Shown piece after piece: positions 22,351-33,287 of a stretch of 64,000 nucleotides of DNA. Position 1 is the first letter of the stretch. Each line of letters opens with the position of its first letter. The stretch comes from Arion vulgaris (Eukaryota; Mollusca; Gastropoda; Stylommatophora; Arionidae), in NCBI GenBank assembly GCA_020796225.1, contig CM036753.1, forward strand, positions 1,922,001 through 1,986,000, written 5' to 3'. Below the pieces are notes generated by a model, which did not search any database, was not told the origin of the DNA, and was given only the letters and a program-made list of their open reading frames with translations. The position numbers and the translations under genes are program-made.

Positions 22351-22433
22351 TTAAAAAATTGTTGTCAAAATAAATTAACAATTTAATGTAAATGTGACGC
22401 ATTGCTCTGAAACAAATTCAAGACAAAAATTAC

Positions 22434-22512
22434 CAATTTTTTTCTGCAATTCTGATGGTTTCTTCAAAGCTTTATAAGATGCTGGTTTAGATGGAACTGA
22501 CTGATAACCATT
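22434..22512 (-). CDS. FAM219: FAM219-family protein, upstream coding exon
   Basis: A 79 nt exon with a strong acceptor (TTTCTGTTTTCAG, AG at 22513-22514) and donor GTAATT from 22433. It encodes NGYQSVPSKPASYKALKKPS and ELQKKI. KPSELQKKI followed across the intron by E-RQRDMARR parallels the vertebrate KPSPLQVKLEKQRELARK. The single trailing G plus AA of the next exon makes the Glu codon. The exon carrying the start codon is not identified in the window. Confidence 0.82.
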
Positions 22513-22954
22513 CTGAAAACAGAAATTAAGCATTAAGACACAGATTGGTACATCCCCTAAATAAATAATAAAAAAGTGTAACAATAATGTCATATCTGGT
22601 CTTACGCTTTGCTGAATTCTTGTCATTTTTATACCTGTCAACTAGTAATGTTTTCCCGTCTATTTTACTGGATTCAGTGGTGTACGACCCCCTATATGGT
22701 GGATCTGTACAGTTTTTATGATCTCCATTTTCAGTAGCCAAAACTCTATATAGCAAAAACTGCTAAATGTTTAAATATAGCAGCTTAACTGCTGTAAACT
22801 AGTAGCACATCATACTAACTCTTTTGCTCAATCACAAAAAGTGGTTGATATGTGGTTATTCACACACAAAAAGTAGTTATAAGGATTCTATATTCAAATG
22901 ATCACTCAGGTCATAACTATTTCAATACACCTTGTGTTTACAGGGTTTTGTTTT
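22513..22954. other. FAM219 intron, nothing certain
   Basis: AT-rich. A minus-strand open stretch at about 22630-22752 (containing GDHKNCTDPPYRGSYTTES) ends at a plausible donor, but its phase does not fit exon 22434-22512, so I do not call it. Confidence 0.4.
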
Positions 22955-23160
22955 CCCTTCTTCGTTAGCTCTACACAAACCCCTTTGTTCAACCCCTATT
23001 TGTGGTCGGTATGTGATGTGCATCTTAGAGCGTGAGTTTGTTGTGCCAGTTAGACACCTACTGACCAATAGGCGAGCACATGGTTACTGCATGCTTTTTA
23101 TAAATTCATGTTTGCCTCCCATCGTAGGACCCAAAAACATTGTTATAATTTTAAAAAAAA
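22955..23160 (-). mobile_element. Degenerate SINE S1
   Basis: Approximate antisense S1 copy (compare 18486-18743): TATGTGATGTGCATCTTAG and ACCAATAGGCGAGCACAT blocks, ending in the CTAGGGTAG sequence from which the following array starts. Confidence 0.5.
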
Positions 23161-23169
23161 CTGTACTAG

Positions 23170-23985
23170 GGTAGTCCATCCCACTAGGCAGGCCATTGCC
23201 TGTTAGCCTTGTTCATGACACATACAACTGAACTACTTTAACATTCCACTAGGCAGGCCATTCCATGTTAGCCTTGTTTATGACATATACTACTGAACTA
23301 TTTTAACATCCCACTAGGCAGGCCATTGCCCCGTTAGCCTTGTTTATGACACATACTACTGAACTATTTTAACATCCCACTAGGCAGGCCATTGCCCTGT
23401 TAGCCATGTTTATGACATATACTACTGAACTATTTTAACATCCCACTAGGCAGGCCATTGCCCTGTTAGCCATGTTTATGACATATACTACTGAACTACT
23501 TTAAGATCCCACTAGGCAGGCCATTGCCCTGTTAGCCATGTTTATGACATATACAACTGAACTACTTTAACATTCCACTAGGCAGACCATTCCCTGTTAG
23601 CCTTGTTTATGACATATACAACTGAACTACTTTAACATTCCACTAGGCAGGCCATTGCCCTGTTAGCCTTGTTTATGACATATACAACTGAACTATTTTA
23701 ACATTCCACTAGGCAGGCCATTGCCCTGTTAATGACACATACAACTGAACTACTTTAACATTCCACTAGGCAGGCCATTCCATGTTAGCCTTGTTTATGA
23801 CACATACAACTGAACTATTTTAACATTCCACTAGGCAGGCCATTGCCCCATTAGCCATGTTTATGACACATACAACTGAACTATTTTAACATTCCACTAG
23901 GCAGGCCATTGCCCTGTTAGCCATGTTTATGGCATATACAACTGAACTACTTTAAGATCCCACTAGGCGGGCCATTGCCCAACCA
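23170..23985. repeat. Minisatellite, ~66 bp unit x ~12
   Basis: About twelve units starting CCACTAGGCAGGCCATTGCC. Variants at TTAACATTCC or TTAAGATCCC and TACTACTG or TACAACTG are intermixed. It begins at the end of a degenerate S1 SINE. Confidence 0.93.
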
Positions 23986-24109
23986 ATAACCAATGTTTAA
24001 GAAAGTAAACAGCCTGCTTTCATACCATGTGGTATATTCTGGAATACAATGTTGGGCAGTATTTTACTTTGATCAAATGTACATGATGGTGATGTAGTCG
24101 ACATCAAGC

Positions 24110-24280
24110 CAGCAGTCTTTACTTCCTAGTGTTTTTCTGGCACCCAACTGAAACTATGTAGACTTGAGTGCCTCTGTGATATGAAAAATAAACCCCACTC
24201 CAACAGGAAATTTCAAGCCTGGGACTAGGAAACTAATCACTACACTATTCTGGTTCTCAGTCCCATGAGGTAACAGCAAG
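24110..24280 (-). mobile_element. Possible tRNA-derived SINE (family S7)
   Basis: Minus strand shows a box A-like TAGTGTAGTGATTAG followed by a box B-like AGGCTTGAAATTTCC at a spacing typical of tRNA-derived SINEs. No TSD found. Confidence 0.4.
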
Positions 24281-25540
24281 AAAACAGCCAGTAATCAAGC
24301 AACGAGATGACTGAAAAGATGCATCTTTATTCACCTGGGCTGACCCTGTCTGAGACGAATCCCAGACCTACCTGACTTTGACATTACCCTGAGCCAGAAA
24401 AGAACCTTTGAGAGGAGTCAGAACCGCCAGTACATATTACTACACATGTAAAGGAATATTCAAAGAGTATGAACAAGACGAGTCCAACATATAAGAGCCA
24501 CTCTCAGTTTTCTGAATGAATAATACTCACAGAACCTCTGGTTGGAGTATGGATGGGTCAACCCAGAATGCCTTGATTATGTTATCTAATGAATTATTAT
24601 GGATACCAACTCACCGGCCAAGGAAAACAACACGTTACACTGGAAATGGAAAGAAAACTACATGAAACTCAATCTGAACAACAAAATCAGTGAGGTTTAT
24701 CATGCAAGAAACAGCACTGTTGATATATTTGAAGGGAACGAAAGGAACCAGAAATAAGTTAGTCTTAGTAAGAGAAGACATTATCATTAAGAAGTGAGTA
24801 CACAATAAAATTACCACCAATCCGTTACTCGCACTGTCGACGTTATTCAACTAATTTCAACACCCAACCAAGGGAGAATTTACCAACTTTATCAAGTACA
24901 TCTTTATCACTGTGTTTAACATCCTCATATTACTACGTTTGCATATTTCTTACATGTGATTTCTGATCACTGTCTATACCACTGTCCTCCATGCTTTCCA
25001 TCGACGGTCAATGTTTGGTTTTGTCAAGAAAAGCTCAAACACATCACACAATTAGACTGTTGACATTATAAACACAGTGTGGCCAGGAACGTATCTCAAC
25101 ATCCGGTCTTCAGTCTTCAATAAATTATTCTTCCTTGTATTGTCATTAAGTATCTTCTCTTGGATCTCATATTTGTAATAATCAAATACAAAGTTACATT
25201 TTCTACTGCGATTAATTTTTTGGCAAATTAAAAAAAAATGCATTATGAAATGAACTTGTTATAAAAATCAATACTTTCCAAATGGGCATGCAATTATTGA
25301 TAGAATGTATTTCTACATTTCTGAGTGGGACGTAACATATAGGACGATGATATAATATCCTGTTATAATCAATGCGTTTCAAAACTCATGACCATGTTTG
25401 AAATTATGTAAGTCGTGAGCCCTTTAACGTCAAGAAGTGATATTTTACACCATGTGCTCTATTAATCGTCATGACATTGCAAGGAAATAATTGCAATGAA
25501 AACAAAAAGCTGGTTTTCACTTTAGCTTATATGCGGTATT
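24281..25540. other. No recognisable feature
   Basis: Unique-looking AT-rich DNA with only short frames (for example minus-strand 24635-24850 and 25052-25243) that match nothing I know. Confidence 0.45.
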
Positions 25541-25824
25541 ATATACAAAAAACCGCCCGAGTGGTTAGCCTACCGGGGCCCAAATTTGGGGTGTAAAGAA
25601 TAGAACCACTGTTACCTGCTATGTATGTCGTAAGAGGCGACTAAGGAGGTTAGGCTGAAATCGGATGCACGTGTCCTAAACATTTAGAAGTCTATGCGTT
25701 TAGGGGCATACCAAACCAATGTGCAACGTATACACGTTCTTGGCAAAGATCAAACATATCACAAAGAGTGATTAAAATTGGTCGTAAAGAACGAACGCAA
25801 AGAAGAAGAAGATATACAAAAAAC
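25541..25824 (+). mobile_element. SINE S1, full-length, 13 bp TSD
   Basis: The 258 bp insertion 25554-25811 is bounded by perfect ATATACAAAAAAC repeats (25541-25553, 25812-25824). The 5' end is CCGCCCGAGTGGTTAGCC, a box A-like tRNA head. The 3' end is GAACGCAAAGAAGAAGAAG, resembling the 3' end of I-like LINEs in this window. This is the reference copy for family S1. Confidence 0.9.
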
Positions 25825-25834
25825 ATCAAACATG

Positions 25835-26550
25835 AACTAGACATACATTTGAAACGCTTACAGTAGCTTTATTGTTATTGGTGCGTAATTTAAAAAACAA
25901 GAAACAAGAAACACCAACATGCAATATCAAAATAAATAACACAACACTGAAACAAGTCCATCGATTCAAGTATCTAGGAACATTCTTAACACCAGATGGA
26001 AGATGTACAACAGAGATTAGGAGTAGAATAGCTCAAACGAAAGCAGCTTTTATGAAAATGAAGAACACACTATGCGTGAACTCACTACCAATGACATTGC
26101 AAAAAACGAGTACTCCAGTGCTATATTGAACCAATACTTATGTATGGCAGCGAATCATGGACACTGAACAAACAATCAATACGATCATTGGAAGCCACAG
26201 AGATGTGGTTTTACAGAAGAATGTTGAGAATTCCATGGACAGCAAAGAAAACAAACGTGGAGGTTTTAAATCAGGTCTGCACACAAAGAAACCTTATCAA
26301 AAGAATAAGAATCCGACAATCAAGGTTCTTCGGGCATATAATGCGAAGAGAAGGTTTAGAACATTTGGTGACTACAGGTAAAATTCAGGAAGGAGAGATC
26401 GTGGAAGACAGAGGAGAAGATGTTGGATGGCCTGACATCATGGTTCGACAAAATATCGACGTCAGAACTGATTACATGCACCAAGCAAAGAGAGTTGTGG
26501 AGAGACATGATCGCCTACGCCGGCAGGCATGGCACTTGATTGATTGAATT
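25835..26550 (+). pseudogene. RTE-like LINE fragment (C-terminal region)
   Basis: Frame 25872-26129 encodes KQVHRFKYLGTFLTPDGR and TEIRSRIAQTKAAFMKMK. After a frameshift, 26140-26547 encodes MYGSESWTLNKQSIRSLEA, MWFYRRMLRIPWT and RFFGHIMRREGLEHLVTTGK. These are successive post-RT segments of an RTE-like LINE. The copy is 5'-truncated and inactive. Confidence 0.85.
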
Positions 26551-26638
26551 TTAAACAAAAACAACTCACTATCCACGTGTTCTTTTTAGTGTTTTGTCGT
26601 TATTTACCGTAAGACCAAGTGTTTACAATTGAACGGAC

Positions 26639-27302
26639 AAGTTACGTTTACATCGATGTACCAACATCTACATCGATAATCATCTACTAAATCAAGCAAA
26701 AGATTTCACATACCTGGGGAGCATTTTTTCAGCAAATGGAAGAATAACTAATGAAATTCAACACAGATGCAACAAAGCAAATCAAATGATAGGGCAAATG
26801 GCGCCAATTTTAAGATGCAAACACGTCACCATGAACACAAAAAGAGCAATGTTCAACACAATCTTTCTCCCACATTATGTTACCAGTGCCAAACCTGGAC
26901 GCTGACAACAAACGATAGAAGAAAACTAGTCACAACAGAGATGAAGTGTCTACGCAGAATGCTGGGTGTAACAAGAAGAGACCGGTTGAGAAATGAAGAC
27001 ATCAGGAAAAAGTGGGTACAACATCAGTACTAGACTTCATCAAGAAACAACAAATTAAATGGTTCGGTCACGTAAGCAGATTACCATCAGACAGTGCACC
27101 CCAAAGAGCAATGCTGCTCCGATACAATGGGTACAAAGCAAAAGGCCGGCCACGCAAAAGATGGACCTCAGAGATAACAGAGGCGACGAAAGAGACTATC
27201 TACGAAGCGCATACTAGGGCCCGTTTTAGAAATCTCTTCCTGACCTGACGCTGTGAGGCATACAGGATTCGAGAAAGAAAGAAAGAAAAGAAAGTTACGT
27301 TT
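26639..27302 (+). pseudogene. LINE tail insertion with 11 bp TSD
   Basis: The 642 bp insertion 26650-27291 is flanked by AAGTTACGTTT at 26639-26649 and 27292-27302 and ends in a (GAAA)n tail. It encodes, with one frameshift near 26880, KDFTYLGSIFSANGRITNEI, EMKCLRRMLGVTRRDRLRNE and IKWFGHVSRLP. This is a different RTE-like family from 25835-26550. Confidence 0.88.
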
Positions 27303-27368
27303 GGTTTTCGAAGGTCATTTCAATAGCCTCATTCCTTTCAGAGGTGTGCACATTGTAGGATCTTTACA

Positions 27369-28230
27369 ATGAGTATAAGAGTAAATTGTGTGACACCACA
27401 ACGCACCACAATACAGATGTATCAATATTTGTGTAGAGAAACTAAGAGTGGGAGCATTTCTAACCCTGAGCAGAGGGCAATATGCGTTTTGGGAGTAAAT
27501 CGACGTACTTTTTATCGATGGATCCAATACTTTTCAAGTACATGTACAATGCAATCAAGAACGCAAGCTAGAAAGAAAGTCGTAGATAGTTTTAATAAAG
27601 AGCTTATTCGAAGATAATTGTGTCGAATGTTTGAGTTGAAAGAAACAGTTACATTAGGGAAATTAAAGATGGGGCTTAGAAAGAACAAAGACATCGATGT
27701 GTCAAAATCTACATTATGAGGAGCTGTTATGATGGGGAAGCAGGCTTCACATTTAGAAAATATGTCAGTGGAAGAAACGATAATGTGAGAAACCGCATCT
27801 AGTTGTGATGAGAAGCACATATTTAGGTGATGTTAAGAGAAATGTGTCGACAAAGTTATGACTGTGTATTTAGACGAAATATGGACTAATGCTCACCTAC
27901 CAATGAAAAAGAATGGCAGTCATCAGATGGAACGATTAAGAAATTAGTACTAAGTGGCAAAGGGCAGCGTTTTATAATTGAACATGCAGGTAGTAGACAA
28001 AATGGGCTTTTGAAGAATGCTCAACTTCTATTTGTTCCGAAATTGATCGATAATCGGGACTGCCACACAGATGAACGGTCATATATTTAGAGAGTGGATT
28101 GAGAAAACTATACTTCCGACATTAGATAGGCATTCTTGTCTGATAATGGACAATGCATCATACCAGAATGTAGTGGCACAAGAAGACAAAGTTCCGACGT
28201 CATCTAGTAAAAAAATATGAAATACAGATG
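27369..28230 (+). pseudogene. Tc1/IS630-superfamily transposase remnant
   Basis: N-terminal helix-turn-helix with VNRRTFYRWIQYF (27495-27535). After several stops and frameshifts comes the catalytic core: TVYLDEIWTNAHLPMKK with the first Asp (about 27865), GKGQRFIIEHAGS (about 27958), then EWIEKTILPTL and LIMDNASYQN with the second Asp (about 28145). The third acidic residue is not seen. Terminal inverted repeats were not found. A LINE tail is inserted just 5' of it. Confidence 0.75.
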
Positions 28231-28239
28231 TTTGCATGA

Positions 28240-28755
28240 GAGTGTCATCAATGTACACATCCGGTCCTTTTCAAGACTACGACAATCATCCTGACCTCTT
28301 AGCATGACAACTGTATCGAAATGAAGGTACAAGTCGAAGTAAAGTCATTTATTTTTTAATGATTTCCGCTCTCGCGAAAAATGTGGATACACCTATGACT
28401 TATCAAAAGTATTAAATTTGTTATATTGCTGTAAATTCTATTTTGTGCTACCAAAATAATTATTAGGTAGACAAAGATCAAAGAAAATTGTCACTTTAGT
28501 AAAACGGTTGTACCTACATAAATTTTAATTATATATTCGTAATGTCATTGAAAATCAAACACCACATGCAAAATTACATTGTATTTCATGCAAGGGTTAT
28601 TGAGATATTAGAAGAAGTTTGTGGGCACGAGATTAGAAACGCACTATAGTATAGAGAGACGCTGAACTAACAAGTATGACGAGATTTTGTACGAGTTGCT
28701 AACTTGCTACTTGTTTGTTTGATAGGGGTTCAAGTTATTTTAATCTGAGATTTTG
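28240..28755. other. No recognisable feature
   Basis: AT-rich sequence downstream of the transposase remnant; it probably includes decayed transposon sequence but nothing can be named. Confidence 0.4.
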
Positions 28756-28919
28756 ATTATTGGTTACTGAACTTTCGCCATTGCACCCAGTCAGACTCAT
28801 AGGGGCTCAGCCTTCCCCCATCAGATGTCGAATGGTTTTGATTATTGGTTACTGAACTTTCGCCATTGCACCCAGTCAGACCTAGGGGCTCAGCCTTCCC
28901 CCATCAGATGTCGAATGGT
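28756..28919. repeat. Tandem duplication, ~82 bp x 2
   Basis: Two adjacent, nearly identical copies starting TTTTGATTATTGGTTACTG and ending CAGATGTCGAATGG. They differ by a 2 bp indel. Confidence 0.92.
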
Positions 28920-29794
28920 ATGTATAGGCGCCTACTGATAGCTCCCGGGATCGATGGTTAATCACATTTATTCTGACTCTCAGCCATCCAGCTTTGATTA
29001 TACAACGTGTATTCAATATAGATTTAATATAATTGTAGGGTCTTCATCCAACAGACGGTCGCCGAAGGATGTCTCCCCTAACCATCTTAACCTCCTTGAC
29101 GATCGATATTTTAAAAATGAGAACCTGTCCGCTTTCTCATTGCCGCGAACATCCACTTACATATCCAGGAAAGTAGATCCAAGTCTAATAGCCGTCCATC
29201 GCAAGCGATGATGACAACAATCTCAGACGTGTGCTGTTGCAAGTAAGCTTATGTGAGTTAGACACCTTCATATGCGACATCCACTCATAACTGAGCGGTT
29301 TTTGATATTTCGAAGTATCGTTTCTGAGAGTCAAATATAACAAAGGGCCAGTTGAAGGAGTCCAGGAGAGCCACTGGAGGGCTTCAGTAATGGCGTGACC
29401 TCCATCCTCAAACTGGAAGTAGTTGTCATGTATGCTTCATTCCGCTCTGCAATGACCCGCTTGTGCGTGCGATCTAGGAAACCCAAGCTTGACCTCTGCC
29501 CATGCTGCAGAGACACAGCTCTACATACAGCAACACAATTTGCGTTATCTTATATTTACTGCTTAATTGGGAGTTCAGCTTTGATATTATCTCAATCTCT
29601 ACATTCCCGTCCAAGAGTAATAATAACATTGTAGAAGCTGGTCATGCTCAAATCTATAGGTAACCACCCTTTCGGTAGAGTCGCATCGGTGCTTGTCAAG
29701 AAAGTCATCATATTCGCCTAATAAGCTGCGATAATTGAGACTTTGAGAGAATAGCAAAGTCGAGTTTAAAGATGGGCAGATTTGTAGAGATCGA
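28920..29794. other. No recognisable feature
   Basis: Mixed-composition sequence with short frames on both strands; no family recognised. Confidence 0.4.
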
Positions 29795-30062
29795 TTGATA
29801 GAATCATCATCAATGCACTTTGGTGAGTAACAATGTGTGCTCCAATCTCTTTCTTACACAGGAAGATCTCAGCTGCGGTTTCTTTTACGTACTCAAAATG
29901 AACACGGGATCTATTTTTTATCGTCCGTCTCCGATAGGACTAGAAACTCGATCTCACCTACACTGAGATCAGGATCTCTGGAAAAATATATAGATGGCTC
30001 CATGAGAGAGCGAACCTGGTACCTTTGGCAGCAACTAACCTCTAGGCCAAAGAGATCCCTTA
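29795..30062 (-). mobile_element. SINE S5
   Basis: Minus-strand copy with box A TGGCCTAGAGGTTAG near 30050 and box B AGGTTCGCTCTC near 30020, then the S5 body. It lacks internal arrays, which makes it a reference for the expanded copy at 18870-19606. Its 5' head overlaps the first unit of the 90 bp array. Confidence 0.75.
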
Positions 30063-30945
30063 GATAACTGTGTACCGCGGTAGATTTATAATGTCATGAT
30101 GTGTCGAGGAAGAGCGTGGTAGTGGAGACAGTTAACACAAAGAGACCCTTAGATAACTGTGTACCGCGGTAGGTTTATAATGTCATGACGTGTCGAGGAA
30201 GAGCGTGGGAATGGAGACAGTTAACGCAAAGAGACCCCTTAGATAACTGTGTACCGCGGTAGGTTTATAATGGCATGATGTGTCTAGGAAGAGCGTGGGA
30301 GTGGTGACAGTTAACACAAAGAGACCCCTTAGATAACTTTGTACCGCGGTAGGTTTATAATGGCATGATGTGTCTAGGAAGAGCGTGGAAGTGGAGACAG
30401 TTAACACAAAGAGACCCTTAGATAACTGTGTACCGCGGTAGGTTTATAATGTCATGATGTGTCGAGGAAGAGCGTGGGAGTGGAGACAGTTAACGCAAAG
30501 AGACCCCTTAGATAACTGTGTACCGCGGTAGGTTTATAATGGCATGATGTGTCGAGGAAGAGCGTGGGAGTGGAGACAGTTAACACAAAGAGACCCTTTA
30601 GATAACTGTGTACCGAGGTAGGTTTATAATGGCATGATGTGTCGAGGAAGAGCGTGGGAGTGGAGACAGTTAACACAAAGAGACCCTTTAGATAACTGTG
30701 TACCGCGGCAGGTTTATAATGGCATGATGTGTCTAGGAAGAGCGTGGGAGTGGAGACAGTTAACACAAAGACACCCCTTAGATAACTGTGTACCCCGGTA
30801 GGTTTATAATGGCATGATGTGTCTAGGAAGAGCGTGGGAGTGGTGACAGTTAACACAAAGAGACCCCTTAGATAACTGTGTACCGCGGTAGGTTTATAAT
30901 GTCATGATGTGTCGAGGAAGAGCGTGGGAGTGGATAAAGTTAACA
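30047..30945. repeat. Minisatellite, 90 bp unit x ~10
   Basis: Ten units beginning AAAGAGACCCTTAGATAACT, exactly 90 bp apart. Because 90 is a multiple of three, a minus-strand frame stays open through several units; it is not a gene. The unit start matches the extreme 5' end of the adjoining SINE S5 (AAAGAGATCCCTTAGATAAC). Confidence 0.95.
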
Positions 30946-31015
30946 CAAGTAGGGGAGATATGAGAGATGAACTGACAAGCAGGATTTCTATAATTTATAT
31001 AATTAATCAACAGAA

Positions 31016-32554
31016 ACAAATCAGCCTACCAGACATATCAATAGTGTTAATCAGCCTACCAGACATATCAATAGTGTTAATCAACCTACCAGACATATCA
31101 ATAGTGTTAATCAGCCTACCAGACATATCAATAGTGTTAATCAGTCTACCAGACATATCAATAGTGTTAATCAGTCTACCAGACATATCAATAGTGTTAA
31201 TCAGCCTACCAGACATATCAATAGTGTTAATCAGCCTACCAGACATATCAATAGTGTTAATCAGCCTACCAGACATATCAATAGTGTTAATCAATCTACC
31301 AGACATATCAATAGTGTTAATCAGCCTACCAGACATATCAATAGTGTTAATCAGCCTACCAGACATATCAATAGTGTTAATCAGTCTACCAGACATATCA
31401 ATAGTGTTAATCAGCCTACCAGACATATCAATAGTGTTAATCAGCCTACCAGACATATCAATAGTATTAATCAGCCTACCAGACATATCAATAGTGTTAA
31501 TCAACCTACCAGACATATCAATAGTGTTAATCAGCCTACCAGACATATCAATAGTGTTAATCAGCCTACCAGACATATCAATAGTGTTAATCAGCCTACC
31601 AGACATATCAATAGTGTTAATCAGTCTACCAGACATATCAATAGTGTTAATCAGCCTACCAGACATATCAATAGTGTTAATCAGCCTACCAGACATATCA
31701 ATAGTGTTAATCAGCCTACCAGACATATCAATAGTGTTAATAAACCTACCAGACATATCAATAGTGTTAATCAGCCTACCAGACATATCAATAGTGTTAA
31801 TCAGCCTACCAGACATATCAATAGTGTTAATCAGCCTACCAGACATATCAATAGTGTTAATCAGCCTACCAGACATATCAATAGTGTTAATCAGCCTACC
31901 AGACATATCAATAGTGTTAATCAGCCTACCAGACATATCAATAGTGTTAATCAGCCTACCAGACATATCAATAGTGTTAATCAACCTACCAGACATGTCA
32001 ATAGTGTTAATTAGCCTACCAGACATATCAATAGTGTTAATCAGCCTACCAGACATATCAATAGTGTTAATCAGCCTACCAGACATATCAATAGTGTTAA
32101 TCAGCCTACCAGACATATCAATAGTGTTAATCAACCTACCAGACATATCAATAGTGTTAATCAGCCTACCAGACATATCAATAGTGTTAATCAGCCTACC
32201 AGACATATCAATAGTGTTAATCAGCCTACCAGACATATCAATAGTGTTAATCAGCCTACCAGACATATCAATAGTGTTAATCAGCCTACCAGACATATCA
32301 ATAGTGTTAATCAACCTACCAGACATATCAATAGTGTTAATCAGCCTACCAGACATATCAATAGTGTTAATCAGCCTACCAGACATATCAATAGTGTTAA
32401 TCAGCCTACCAGACATATCAATAGTGTTAATCAGCCTACCAGACATATCAATAGTGTTAATCAACCTACCAGACATATCAATAGTGTTAATCAGCCTACC
32501 AGACATATCAATAGTGTTAATCAGCCTACCAGACATATCAATAGTGTTAATAAC
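31016..32554. repeat. Minisatellite, 30 bp unit x ~51
   Basis: About 51 exact-length 30 bp units (CCTACCAGACATATCAATAG plus TGTTAATCAG). Variation is almost confined to two positions just before the CTACC (AGCC, AACC, AGTC or AATC). It gives artefactual frames of about 500 codons on both strands (repeats ISLPDISIVL and INTIDMSGRL). Confidence 0.97.
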
Positions 32555-32557
32555 ATC

Positions 32558-32765
32558 ATCTATGTATAGGGGATATCTGTGGCGTAGAGGTTAGGTGCTC
32601 GACTCTCGTTACAAAAGTATTCGGTTCGCTTCCTCGTGACATTTTCCCAGAGATCCATGATCTCAGTGTAGGCGAGATCAAATTCCTATTCCTATCGGAG
32701 ACGGACGATAAAATGTAGTTCCTGTGTTCATTTCGAGGGTCTAATAAATAAGTAAATCTATGTAT
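32558..32765 (+). mobile_element. SINE S5 with 10 bp TSD
   Basis: Insertion 32568-32755 flanked by ATCTATGTAT at 32558-32567 and 32756-32765. Its head has a textbook box A (TGGCGTAGAGG) and a near-consensus box B (GGTTCGCTTCC), so S5 is tRNA-derived. The tail is AATAAATAAGTAA. This copy defines the sense strand of the family. Confidence 0.9.
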
Positions 32766-33052
32766 CTATATTATGTGGTGGGTGTCGGTAGCTTAAGCAG
32801 TAGCGAGCTCGATCACAACCTAAGGGTACCTGGTTCAAACACCGCGGCAGTAGTTTTTTAAGCAAATTAGTTCCCATGGATTTTTACGAACGTCAAAAAT
32901 AAACATCACTGTTCAAAAAGCAATGGCAAACTACTGAACATGAACATATAAGTGGTGCCTAGAAAATCGACGACTCATTGGTTGATACTGTGGTTGATGG
33001 ACAAGTCCTGTAAAGGATATGCCACGATTTTCATTTCTTTCATCTATATTAT
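32764..33052 (+). mobile_element. tRNA-derived SINE (family S4) with 11 bp TSD
   Basis: Insertion 32775-33041 flanked by ATCTATATTAT at 32764-32774 and 33042-33052. Box A-like GGTAGCTTAAGCAG and box B GGTTCAAACACC are clear. It is placed immediately after the S5 copy; the two TSDs overlap by 2 bp. Confidence 0.88.
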
Positions 33053-33287
33053 AAGGACGGAAAGGTGAATTAAAGATATCGCATAACTAGTGTACAAGAT
33101 AATCCATAAAACTGGCAAGTATAGCTAAGTTCAATTTTTTTGCTCATGGCTGTACCGATGATCAGATCGAAGAAATGGCAATTAAACTATTAATATATAA
33201 ACACATGCCAACAGGTGTGCAAAATGTAGACTTTTGGATTATTTGAATTGATTCACGGTTTCTTACACAAACGAATTCCCAGTCTAC

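Noticed and set aside
22630..22752. Extra upstream FAM219 exon with an open frame containing GDHKNCTDPPYRG
   Set aside because: It ends two bases into a codon, while the next exon must start at a codon boundary, and its acceptor is weak.
30909..32594. 561-codon plus-strand frame and 509-codon minus-strand frame
   Set aside because: Both are the 30 bp repeat read through. The unit length is a multiple of three with no stop, and there is no codon-level constraint or flanking gene structure.
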